Shown here: positions 1 to 7,537 of the stretch, piece after piece
How positions within the stretch are numbered: position 1 is the stretch's first letter
Layout of the letters: every line of letters begins with the position of its first letter
From: Entamoeba invadens IP1
Lineage: Eukaryota > Evosea > Mastigamoebida > Endamoebidae
NCBI RefSeq assembly: GCF_000330505.1
Contig: NW_004440240.1
Span: 40,443 to 55,135, forward strand
Length of the DNA stretch: 14,693 nucleotides
Reading direction: 5' to 3'
The notes under the pieces: generated by a model
What the model was told of the DNA's origin: nothing
Database searches by the model: none
The model's input: only the letters and a program-made list of their open reading frames with translations
Made by a program: the position numbers and the translations under genes

Positions 1-360
1 CATTTTTCAAAAAAAATGTAGTGTACAATTTTTAACTGTTTTTGATTCTTTTATATTATATTATTATAATAATAAATAAATATATATTTTTTAAAAAATT
101 CATTTTACTTAAAAATTAACAACAAAGTCAATTTTAAAAGCGATTCTAATTGACTGGAATATTAAAAATAGAAAACAAAAAACCATATTTAAATCCATAT
201 TTGTTTAGGATCAAACAAATACAATAAGAAACACTGTTTGTTTGTTTCACTTAGAAAAAAACCAATTACACAACACAGCTTCGCAAAAAGTCAATCAATA
301 ATCTATCCTTACGAACTCTATTGGAGTTGTTGTGGCTCTTAAACATTATGATACAATAAA
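1..360. other. AT-rich intergenic DNA
   Basis: Very AT-rich, with A and T runs and no open frame that reads like protein on either strand. A weak inverted pair of CAAACAAA-like and TTTGTTTG-like runs lies around 212-246, which is expected by chance at this composition. Nothing else is seen. Confidence 0.7.
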
Positions 361-735
361 AATACAAGAAATGGAAATAATGGAAATGGAAAAAACAATA
401 GAGACGGACAAGATGTAAATGGATTTGCTGTTTTGGAACAAGAGTTTTATTCGAGTAAAAAACAAAATTGGACGTAAATATGGTACTTATTATATTGGTA
501 TTGCAACTTCTTTTGAATAAGTTTAAAAAGATACCTGAAAACTTGTTACCTCGAGGAAAATACACAAAAAACATCTTCAAAACTGGTGAACATTTGTACA
601 TTAAGTAGACGAGGAGCCAAAGTTCTTGATTGTGTGGTTGTTCTTTTAAAATTGCCCAAATGTTACAAACACGACATTGGCATCTTACTGAAGTTAAAAA
701 AGCACACGGCATATTTTCAACTGCTAGCAATATAA
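361..735 (+). pseudogene. Frame-broken coding relic, possibly piggyBac-type transposase
   Basis: This stretch is less AT-rich than its flanks and reads like protein in pieces spread over all three plus frames. One piece has EFYSS at 442-456 and ends at a TAA at 475. The next reads GRKYGTYYIGIATSFE from 470 and stops at 518. A third runs from the ATG at 480 to a TAG at 606 and holds KKIPENLLPRGK and EHLYIK. A fourth covers 610-732 and starts RGAKVLDCVVVLLKLPK. The order of FY(S/T)S, GTYxIG, IPExL..RG and then a (L/I)K before the stop recalls the core of piggyBac (DDE_Tnp_1_7) transposases, where DNFYTS, GT.r.nr, lP..l and lkW.D follow one another. That match is from memory and is tentative. 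A 157-codon open frame on the opposite strand (266-739) is probably just antisense to this relic. At least three frame changes make it non-functional. Confidence 0.35.
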
Positions 736-739
736 GCAA

Positions 740-1688
740 TGGCCATTGTATATTGTAATTAACTTAATTACTTATTAAAAAAATATTTGCTATTTTTCTT
801 TATCAAGTATAAATATAGTAATTATTTTAATACTATTAATTTATAATAATATTTTATCTTTGTTTTAAAAAGTTATATTATAACTAGTATCAAATAGTAT
901 TACTATAGAACTATTAATATTGGTTTTTAATGCCATTTGAAACCAAATGAAACACAATGTACTATATTTATTAATAAAGATATTATTTTATGTTAATTTT
1001 AAAGTTATTTTTGAAATTAATAACAAATTATACTAAACTATAATTGAAAAGAAACTATTTATTAAAGCGTAATGTAGGTATTCAAATGAATGAAATTAAA
1101 ACCACTTATTGTTATATTGATCGAGCACTTGGCTGTTAGTAATAGACGTGTCAATTGACATTAAATACTTCAATTTTAACATTCTTTCATTTACAAATTT
1201 ATTTTTATTTTTCTGTTATCAACATTTACTATTTTATAAACACAACACTCTACTATTCATCATAAGCATTTCACATATATGTTGTTAATTCTTTTAAAAT
1301 AAATAATGTTTATAAACTCAATATTCTTTAATATTAAAAAACAATTAGACAAGATACTTTAATTTAATAAAAACATTTGGTATTCGATCTTTATTTTGTG
1401 TATTTAGATAATAAAAAATCAAATAGTTCGAGAATTATTTTGAAATATTGTCTTATTGTTTTGTTTTTTACGTTTTATTTGATGCCCGTTGTTTACACAT
1501 AGTTGGAGTTATTTTTTGTCCACTAAATAATATTAACAGTAATACAAATACAAACACTGTATTTTTTGTCCATTTACAATGAACGAATAACTTTTACATA
1601 AAAATTGAATGTTTATCTTAAAAAAATCGTATTAAATTCATGTTTTCGTTCTTTATAATTTAGATTATAGATTATTTAGTTATTTTTT
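740..1688. other. AT-rich intergenic DNA
   Basis: Mostly A/T runs without convincing genes. A small stretch at about 1044-1140 is richer in G and C and stays open for about 31 plus-strand codons, ending YCYIDRALGC. It is too short and isolated to call. No tRNA-like cloverleaf was noticed. Confidence 0.6.
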
Positions 1689-1698
1689 GCATTTAAAA
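1689..1698 (+). promoter_or_regulatory. Possible TATA-like element upstream of the beta-helix gene
   Basis: GCATTTAAAA lies about 53 bases before the ATG at 1751 and resembles the Entamoeba GTATTTAAA(G/C) core element at most positions. The spacing is longer than for the other genes in this window and implies a leader of roughly 20-30 bases. In DNA this AT-rich such a match is weak evidence. Confidence 0.3.
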
Positions 1699-1750
1699 TT
1701 GAAGAAGAAAATACTTGACTCACATCTCAATAATTTTTAAATTAAACTCA

Positions 1751-3229
1751 ATGTTTAAACAAACGTTGTTACTAAGTTTTATACTTGCATTGACTGCGTC
1801 AAAAACAATACAAATCAGTTTAACGGGAAGTATCACCTCCTTAAAATCAGCATCTTCACAAGCAACACCAGGAGATGTGATTGAATTTATGAGTGGGACA
1901 TATCCTTCACAAGTCGTCTACACCAAGATGAATGGTACATATGACCGCCCCATTATCATTCGATCTGCTCTCAATGCCAAAGTAATTTTCCAGACTATTA
2001 CAAATGAAAATGTTTTATTTCAACTGACCAATTCATCGAACATATTAGTCGAAGGTCCTTTTATAGTTCGCAACGGCGTTGGTCACACTGTGACGGTCAA
2101 AAATTGCACGAATGTGACATTTTCGAATTTCAAGATCTACAATTCGACGAATTGGGCGATGTATGCTTCTGGCACCAATGTGACATTAAAAAACAATTTT
2201 GCGGACGGCTGTGTCTTAGAAGATGAAAATTGCACACAGAGCAATTGGATGCAGTGTTTTGTAACTGGCGCCATAGATGCAAAAGTGCCTATTTTGTCGA
2301 GTAACATTTATATCGAAAACAATGAAATAATGAATTCGTGGGGCGAAGGGATAGACATCATAATGTGTACTTCTTGCATAGTGAGGAACAATTATTTACA
2401 CGATAATAAGTGGGTGAATATATATGTAGACAACGCGCATAACACGATTATAGAGAACAACATTATAACATACAAAAGTCTCTATAAATGTAGTCGAAGA
2501 GAAACAACACACGCAATTGGTATTGGAAATGAAGATTGGCCGCCTAAGTTTATATCCACAACTAACATTACTATAAGAAATAATCTGATTTGGGGAAGCA
2601 CATTTGGGATTGGGTATTGGGGGTGGAGCGATGTGGCGTATTACAGCGACATTGTGATAACTAATAACAATTTCATTCATATCAGTCTGGCGGCTATTAA
2701 CTTCAATTCAGACTGCTTGGTGAAGGGGAAGACGAAAAATAATCAATTCAAAAATAATTTCATACACACGAATTATACATGGTACGCAGTGTTCATTAAC
2801 GACACTCAGTATAACACGTGGAACATCTCTGATAACGTCTATCTATCCAATTTCGAAAAATTGAAGCCGGACACGTGGAATGGAAGCGACGGAAATGCAC
2901 ACTCAAAACAGTTCAGATTGAATGAGACTTCGTTCAATTTCTTTTTCGATGGAGGCGTGTTCAAAAATTGTACGAATGATAGTTACTATCAGTGGGATGT
3001 AAAACCTTACTGCTTTGTACCACATAAAGAGTCGATTTTGTATCACAATGGAGTGTATGTGGGATACTCCGATTTGGATGGAAAAATGGAAACAGATTAT
3101 TTTGAATGTATGAGAAATAAAATGAAACCAAGTATTGGGTTGTCGGAGGGAATGTATGCGTGCAGTTTGAATGCGACAGAAAAACTTTTTATCAGTGTCG
3201 TGATATTGTTCGTAATACTTTTTATGTGA
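1751..3229 (+). CDS. Secreted/surface right-handed beta-helix (pectate-lyase-like fold) glycoprotein
   Basis: The 492-residue product begins with a hydrophobic signal peptide (MFKQTLLLSFILALTAS). I chose this ATG because the frame upstream of it opens only at a TTG. Residues 40-51 (PGDVIEFMSGTY) and the following DRPIIIRS segment are the typical N-terminal turn of parallel beta-helix proteins. About residues 80-320 are repeated short strands rich in NN ladders (IENNEIMNSWGEGIDI, VRNNYLHDN, IENNI, IRNNL, ITNNNF), as in PbH1 repeats. It carries 16 N-X-S/T sequons, so heavy N-glycosylation is likely. The last 16 or so residues are hydrophobic, end at the C-terminus with no cytoplasmic tail, and follow a small-residue stretch (ACSLNATEK). 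This suggests a GPI-anchor signal rather than a true transmembrane domain. The enzymatic activity, if any, cannot be read. The family includes polysaccharide lyases and epimerases, but no catalytic set was identified. The gene is intact and stands alone. Confidence 0.88.
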   Translation: MFKQTLLLSFILALTASKTIQISLTGSITSLKSASSQATPGDVIEFMSGTYPSQVVYTKMNGTYDRPIIIRSALNAKVIFQTITNENVLFQLTNSSNILVEGPFIVRNGVGHTVTVKNCTNVTFSNFKIYNSTNWAMYASGTNVTLKNNFADGCVLEDENCTQSNWMQCFVTGAIDAKVPILSSNIYIENNEIMNSWGEGIDIIMCTSCIVRNNYLHDNKWVNIYVDNAHNTIIENNIITYKSLYKCSRRETTHAIGIGNEDWPPKFISTTNITIRNNLIWGSTFGIGYWGWSDVAYYSDIVITNNNFIHISLAAINFNSDCLVKGKTKNNQFKNNFIHTNYTWYAVFINDTQYNTWNISDNVYLSNFEKLKPDTWNGSDGNAHSKQFRLNETSFNFFFDGGVFKNCTNDSYYQWDVKPYCFVPHKESILYHNGVYVGYSDLDGKMETDYFECMRNKMKPSIGLSEGMYACSLNATEKLFISVVILFVILFM

Positions 3230-3467
3230 TTTGGTACTTAATCTTTAATTCTAATTTAATTCAAAATTTTTAATTGTTTTGTGTAAATGATTAGATCATT
3301 ATTGACATTAATTTAATAATGAATTAGAATATAAATAACACACTATAATATTGTTTGTAAGCTTAAATTTGGCATATTGGAAAACCCCATTTTTGTCATA
3401 AAAAGCAAAACACAATTTACTAAAAAGTTAGGTAATAAAAAATAGTAATTGTCATTACGAAAAATAA
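3230..3467. other. Intergenic DNA
   Basis: Follows the beta-helix gene. TAATTTAATT-like runs soon after its stop fit an Entamoeba 3' end, but these motifs are common at this composition. No gene is seen. Confidence 0.5.
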
Positions 3468-3642
3468 TCAATTATCACAATAGGAATTAATAATTGCAGA
3501 TAATACAGGATCGGTTATCTCAACATCGTGTGTAAATTTATCGTCGTTTTTTAGTGTCATTTCAAGAGTACAACAAAAAGCAATATTCAACGTGTGAACA
3601 TGATAATTGGTACAGTTTTGTTCTGAAACAATAGAAAATATA
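3468..3642 (-). pseudogene. 3' part of a small unknown gene split by the pogo element
   Basis: Minus-strand reading enters from the transposon's inverted repeat and continues as a protein-like frame from YIFSIVSEQNC through FCCTLEMTLKNDDKFTHD to a TGA at 3468. The codon choice and mixed, non-repetitive composition look like real coding sequence, unlike the surrounding A/T runs. I do not recognise the protein. Its continuation lies on the other side of the transposon (5798-5922). If the element and one TA duplicate are taken out, the two parts join in the same frame and give 99 codons plus stop. The 80-codon frame that starts inside the element at 3710 is an artefact of this junction. Confidence 0.55.
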
Positions 3643-3644
3643 TA

Positions 3645-3670
3645 CCGTAAATCTGGAAATAAATGGTTCA
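3645..3670 (+). repeat. Left terminal inverted repeat of the pogo-like element
   Basis: Twenty-six bases starting CCGTAAATCTGG, the inverse of 5772-5797 with a single T/C difference. They are preceded by the TA duplicate at 3643-3644. Confidence 0.85.
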
Positions 3671-3844
3671 TTTTTTTAAATCTTCCATAAATTAATGGTT
3701 CAATTATCATGTTTTTAACGCAAAAACAAATAAAAAACCCAAAAGTGCAGTTTTAAAAAACTAACCAAAAGTGAAAACAATTTATAAAAAATAAAACAAA
3801 CAATTAATTCAAATATTCATTTGGAATTGATAAAACCACATTTT

Positions 3845-5209
3845 TCATTCCTCAATGGAAGAAAAAACAACTTTTTCCAAAGCCGGATTCATATTAACCC
3901 TTTTCTCCTCTAACGTACCAGCACAAATCCCACACCTGAAAAAAGACTCAACAACAGAGTTTTTGATTTCTGTTGGAATTCTGTTATAGATCTGAAGAGA
4001 TCTCATAATACACTCCTTCCTTTTTTCTCCACGGGTCACACGACCTGCACGATTGCTATTTAAATTGTACCATCTCAAATACTCTTCCTTTGATTGTGTT
4101 TTAAACCATCCAAATATACCATAATCCAACGGCTGACAGAAACCCGTGGAGTTGGAAGGGAGTATAAAAATGTCAGCGACTTCAGCCAGGCTCTTAACAA
4201 CGTGTTCCGTGAGATGGGATCCATAACCATCACATATTAGAGCTACCATTTCAATATGGTGCTCTTCCATATAAGGACGAAGACATTTTTCATTCCAAGA
4301 TACCATCAGCTCCTCGTTCATTTTCCCACTTTCATTGACTTCCACTATTGCATCACATTCAAGACTTTTCGGCACTTTTTTCAATTTCCCTAGGATGATC
4401 ATTGGTTTCAACACGTTTCCGGACTTTGACACTGCTGCCACAAAAGAAATTGTTTCCTTCTCGTTTCCGAGAAGAAGCGCGGAAAAATGTTGTTCTCCAC
4501 TTTCCGTTATCGTGTAGTTTCCTGCATCTGTCAACTTTATAGCCGTTTCATCCATGTTTATTATTGCGTCATCTTCAAAATATTGACACACTTCACTCAT
4601 TGTGTTGAGGTGGTTAATCGTTTCCTCTCTCTTGTCGACTTTGTTTTCCTTTCTCGTTTGTATGATCCTGTTGTTGATTCTTCTTATGGACAGATGTTTC
4701 TTTTTCAAAAATGTGTATAACCACTTGTTTTTTGACAAAAGTGAAGGTGTGTGATTTGGAACAACTTTTGAGCAAAAGTATTGCATCAATATTTTGGTTG
4801 TAACGATTTTCTTTTTGGCTCTTTTTTTGTTGACAAAACGTGCCAACTTTTCGTAGTGTTCAACATTTTTTGGTTTCCTCCCCTGCCCATTCAAATTGTT
4901 TCTTATATTTTTATTCGCTTGCACAATAAACACATCATATTGTTTGTCCCATCTCAATAGAGTGGTAAATTTTATTTCCAAAATAGTTGCTGCTTCCCTT
5001 TTGCTTTTACCACTTTCAATCAACTCTCTGAAAGATCGAATTTTTGCAATTTTGAAAGAAAACGTCTCCCATCGTTGACAGGTATTTATTATTTTTGAAT
5101 GTGGCGGAAAATTAATTATCGTTTTGTCAAAGTTTGTCTTTGTTTTGAGAACTGTTTCGTTTTGAATTTCTACTGTGTTACTTTTTAAGAAAGAGGTTCG
5201 TTTTTGCAA
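3845..5209 (-). CDS. pogo/Tigger-type DDD transposase
   Basis: Transposase of the pogo branch (CENP-B/jerky-like), which cuts and pastes its element into TA sites. Residues are counted from the first open TTG. About 55-92 form a Psq-like helix-turn-helix (FRELIESGKSKREAATILEI). About 110-185 form a CENP-B-type HTH (a basic stretch, then KNKWLYTFLKKKHLSIRR). The DDE_1 catalytic domain has INMDET (D220), LICDGYGSH (D327) and FCQPLDYGIFGWFK (D362), which gives DD34D spacing. The catalytic domain is uninterrupted. The oddity is the start: there is no ATG before the HTH. The frame is open upstream to a TAA at 5251-5249, and the first in-frame ATG inside it is at residue 142. An in-frame ATG at 5425-5423 lies beyond that TAA and beyond the nested MITE. 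The copy is therefore probably not expressed as a full protein, although its core is intact. Confidence 0.85.
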   Translation of the reverse strand: MQKRTSFLKSNTVEIQNETVLKTKTNFDKTIINFPPHSKIINTCQRWETFSFKIAKIRSFRELIESGKSKREAATILEIKFTTLLRWDKQYDVFIVQANKNIRNNLNGQGRKPKNVEHYEKLARFVNKKRAKKKIVTTKILMQYFCSKVVPNHTPSLLSKNKWLYTFLKKKHLSIRRINNRIIQTRKENKVDKREETINHLNTMSEVCQYFEDDAIINMDETAIKLTDAGNYTITESGEQHFSALLLGNEKETISFVAAVSKSGNVLKPMIILGKLKKVPKSLECDAIVEVNESGKMNEELMVSWNEKCLRPYMEEHHIEMVALICDGYGSHLTEHVVKSLAEVADIFILPSNSTGFCQPLDYGIFGWFKTQSKEEYLRWYNLNSNRAGRVTRGEKRKECIMRSLQIYNRIPTEIKNSVVESFFRCGICAGTLEEKRVNMNPALEKVVFSSIEE

Positions 5210-5256
5210 ATGATGTATTTGATTATTAAAACATAATGTGGTATTTGTTTACAATT

Positions 5257-5264
5257 CTAATAAA
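5257..5264 (+). repeat. Left 8-bp target-site duplication of the hAT MITE
   Basis: CTAATAAA directly precedes the CAGGGG terminus and is repeated perfectly at 5410-5417. Confidence 0.9.
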
Positions 5265-5409
5265 CAGGGGTCTCCAAAATCGTGTTGTCCAAAAAGAAGG
5301 TAAAAAAGAGATGAGAATGACTATAAACTCATGTTCATATGAGCAAATTTCTTTTTTGGTTAAAAAGTGATGACGCGTGGATTTAGGCATACGATTTTGG
5401 AGACGTCTG
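5265..5409. mobile_element. 145-bp non-autonomous hAT element (MITE) nested in the pogo element
   Basis: The ends are CAGGGGTCTCCAAAATCGT (5265-5283) and its inverse at 5391-5409. They match at 17 of 19 bases, differing only at positions 4 and 5. The element is flanked by a perfect 8-bp direct repeat, CTAATAAA, at 5257-5264 and 5410-5417. An 8-bp target duplication with a CAGGGGTCTCCAAA-type terminus is diagnostic for the hAT superfamily. There is no coding capacity. Near its centre a short CTCAT...ATGAG hairpin (5328-5343) includes a CATATG palindrome. It must be younger than the pogo element it entered. Transposase would have to come from an autonomous hAT elsewhere in the genome. Confidence 0.92.
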
Positions 5410-5417
5410 CTAATAAA
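5410..5417 (+). repeat. Right 8-bp target-site duplication of the hAT MITE
   Basis: CTAATAAA directly follows the ...GTCTG terminus and is identical to 5257-5264. Confidence 0.9.
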
Positions 5418-5771
5418 TCACACATTTTAAACACCCCTTCTTTTTCTTTGATTAATGTGCCTTATCTAACATAAATTCATTCTTGTTAAACTGAAAATGG
5501 AAGAAACTTGGTATCAAAAGGATGTTTGGGCTTTATAATTAAACCTTTTTCATGCGTTCTTAAATAGTGAATTATTGTTCTGGGGATTACACACCCAAAT
5601 AACATTTTTCAAAGATACTTTTGGTGGTTTATTGGTCTTTTTTTTGAAAAGTGTTGAGTCAAAAAAGCACATTCTGCATTTTTGGGAATTTAAAAATGTT
5701 ATTATTTTAGTATCTTTTTAAAAAAGAATCAAATTTAAAATTTTAGTTTTTTTTAATTGTTTTGGAAATGG

Positions 5772-5797
5772 TGAACCATTTATTTCCGGATTTACGG
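5772..5797 (-). repeat. Right terminal inverted repeat of the pogo-like element
   Basis: Inverse of 3645-3670 with one mismatch, followed by the TA duplicate at 5798-5799. The match extends by 3 bases (ATA) outside the element on both sides, which reflects the target context. Confidence 0.85.
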
Positions 5798-5922
5798 TAT
5801 AAACTGTTTCTAATAAATCGATAGTGAGAAATTTTGAAATTATCGCACATTTTCGGGTTTTGTTGTTTTAATAATAAGTCCTATATTTTGGGAAATATAT
5901 TTCTCCTTCTTTTTTCTGTCAT
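5798..5922 (-). pseudogene. 5' part of the small unknown gene split by the pogo element
   Basis: From an ATG at 5922-5920 the minus strand reads MTEKRRRNIFPKI, a TAG at 5883-5881, and then DLLLKQQNPKMCDNFKIS and HYRFIRNS up to the transposon end. Joined through the TA target to 3642-3468 it stays in frame. The TAG may be a later nonsense mutation. Alternatively it may mark a 3' splice site (ATATAG) if the start lies in an upstream exon; no clear 5' splice site of the Entamoeba GTTTGT type was found. The protein family is not recognised. Confidence 0.42.
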
Positions 5923-6445
5923 GTTTTTACTTGAAAAAAATATTTATTTTTATTTTCAGTCTTTTTTCTGTTTTTTTGCAACGTTTTTACTCGAGATATT
6001 TTTGTTGGTTATTTTCCTGTTAAATAAGTTCAAAAATGTACTTCAATTTTGAATTGTTTTCAGTAGCAACAAATTTGTATTCATAACAACAAACCAAAAA
6101 TGTTGTTATAATCAAATGAAAATATTTTTTTGAAATAAAAGCTTTTGGTAATGAATTGAAATTAAACACTAATAATTAATATAAAATTGGTTTCAAGAAT
6201 AAAATGATTAAGATAAAAGAAAATTAACAAATTGACGACTTAATAAAATAATTACGTTTTGAGATGATTTGAATGTAAAAAAACAAAAGATGTAAAAATA
6301 CCAACGGCAAAACAATATAAAATTAAAGTTAATCGTCTTATTTATTAGTTGTTTGGTAAATGAATTTGAAATTTAATTTATGTTAAACGAACAAAAATAC
6401 TAAAAGTTGGTAATAAAAATTCAATTTTTAATCTTAATAAAATAA
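5923..6445. other. AT-rich DNA between transposons
   Basis: No gene is seen. A TTATTTAAC-like stretch on the minus strand (about 6015-6025) could be a TATA element for the split gene, but the composition makes this weak. The 5' end of the Tc1 element must lie here; I could not define its terminal repeat. Confidence 0.5.
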
Positions 6446-7537
6446 ATGAACAAAATTGATACCCTTATAGCTGGAGCTTTACAAAAAAGTAATTCATATT
6501 CTGTTATCACAGAAATGATGAAAGTGTCTCCGAACAGAATTGCGCGAGTAAAAAAGATGATTGAAGACAAAATCGCCATTAAAAACGTAAAAAGAGGGAG
6601 ACCCACTAAAGTTACCAACAATGTTATCGATAAAATCGTCAAACAAACTGAAAATGATCCATTTTCAACTTGTTCAAAGATTGCACTAAACAATCACTTG
6701 TCCAAGTCAACAGTTTACAACTTAAGAAGAACACACGGATTTAAATATTGCAAACAAAAACCAACTCAAATTCTTACACAAAAACAAATTAACACAAGAT
6801 ATGATTTTTGCAAAAAATGCTACAGAAAAGAAATCTCAGAAAATGGCAAACCGCGATTGTTTCTGACGAATCCCGTTATTGTTTATTTCCAGACAAATCA
6901 TATTGTTGGAGAAGAAGAAACACGTTTGGTGAAATGTTAAAAAAACATTAAAGTTGCAAAAACCAAAGCCAAAAGAAAAGTGTTAATTCAAAAATTCAAA
7001 AATTACACTGGTCAAACACCAAAATACAATGCCAGTATAATGGTGTGGGGAGCCATTGGTAAAGACTACAAATCGGATTTGATTCTGTGTTCTGAGAAAA
7101 TGAAAGCGGCAGATTATTGTCGAATGCTTGAACACAATGGAATTTTCGAACACATGAAAAAAGAGAGAAAACATGACTTTTACTTTCAGCAAGATGGGGC
7201 GCCACCTCACAAAGCAAAAGAAACAGTAAAATGGATTAAAAGTAAAAAGGTCAAATTGCTTGAATGGCCATCATCAAGCCCGGACTTGTCACCAATAGAA
7301 CATCTGTGGGGAATTTTGGAAAGGAGATTAAGAAACGAAAAAAGTGTTTTCAGAACCAAAAAGTTGTTATTCAAGCATCTTAAAAAAGTTTGGAATAATA
7401 TACCATACTCGATTATTAACAATTTGATGAATTCGATGACTTACAGGTTCGAAATGTGCAAAAACGAAAAAGGTGGACCTATTGGACATTTGAGCGATTT
7501 TAAACAATACCAAAAAATTGAAAAACAAGATTGGTAA
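6446..7537 (+). pseudogene. Tc1-family (DD34E) transposase, frame-broken
   Basis: Tc1/mariner cut-and-paste transposase in three pieces. The first (6446 to about 6830) encodes the paired-type DNA-binding region: HTH1 at residues 9-37, the basic GRPTK linker at 51-55, and HTH2 at 61-94. The middle piece lies in another frame, from about 6829 to 6948, and reads KWQTAIVSDESRYCLF then CWRRRNTFGEML. It carries the first catalytic Asp (codon 6865-6867). The third piece returns to the original frame (from about 6941 to 7537) with NASIMVWGAIG, FQQDGAPPH (second Asp, codon 7193) and SSSPDLSPIEHLWG (catalytic Glu, 34 residues after the second Asp), so it is Tc1-like and not mariner DD34D. Both frame changes fall at A-rich runs (about 6826-6834, and the seven A at 6939-6945). 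Without them the first frame ends at the TAA at 6938. At least two indels make this copy inactive. Confidence 0.85.

Larger units (their letters stand above)
3643..5799 (-). mobile_element. pogo/Tigger-like DNA transposon with TIRs and TA target duplication
   Basis: Inverted repeats bound the element: 3645-3670 and 5772-5797 match at 25 of 26 bases, beginning CCGTAAATC(T/C)GGAAATAA. Both ends are flanked by TA (3643-3644 and 5798-5799), the target duplication of the Tc1/mariner/pogo superfamily. A second, subterminal inverted motif, CCCAAAA(A/G)TGCAG, sits about 93 bases inside the left end (3738-3750) and 111 bases inside the right end (5674-5686). The element is 2153 bp long, or 2000 bp after subtracting the nested MITE and its extra target copy. 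It encodes one transposase on the minus strand. It is inserted in a small host reading frame. The ends are well preserved, so the insertion looks fairly young. Confidence 0.85.

Noticed and set aside
266..739. 157-codon minus-strand open frame
   Set aside because: Its composition (clusters of F, Y, H and C) looks like the antisense of a coding relic on the plus strand. No domain is recognisable.
2396..2680. 94-codon minus-strand open frame inside the beta-helix gene
   Set aside because: Shadow of a well-supported gene on the other strand.
3468..3710. 80-codon minus-strand frame as an independent gene
   Set aside because: Its first part lies in the transposon's terminal repeat, so the frame is a fusion across the insertion junction and not an original gene.
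5834..6052. 72-codon plus-strand open frame rich in F and L
   Set aside because: Translation of T-rich DNA; the opposite strand here carries the 5' half of the split gene.
3845..7537. The transposase ORFs as parts of one element or a defence/recombination system
   Set aside because: They belong to different families (pogo DDD and Tc1 DD34E). The pogo element has its own ends between them, and no accessory genes accompany either.
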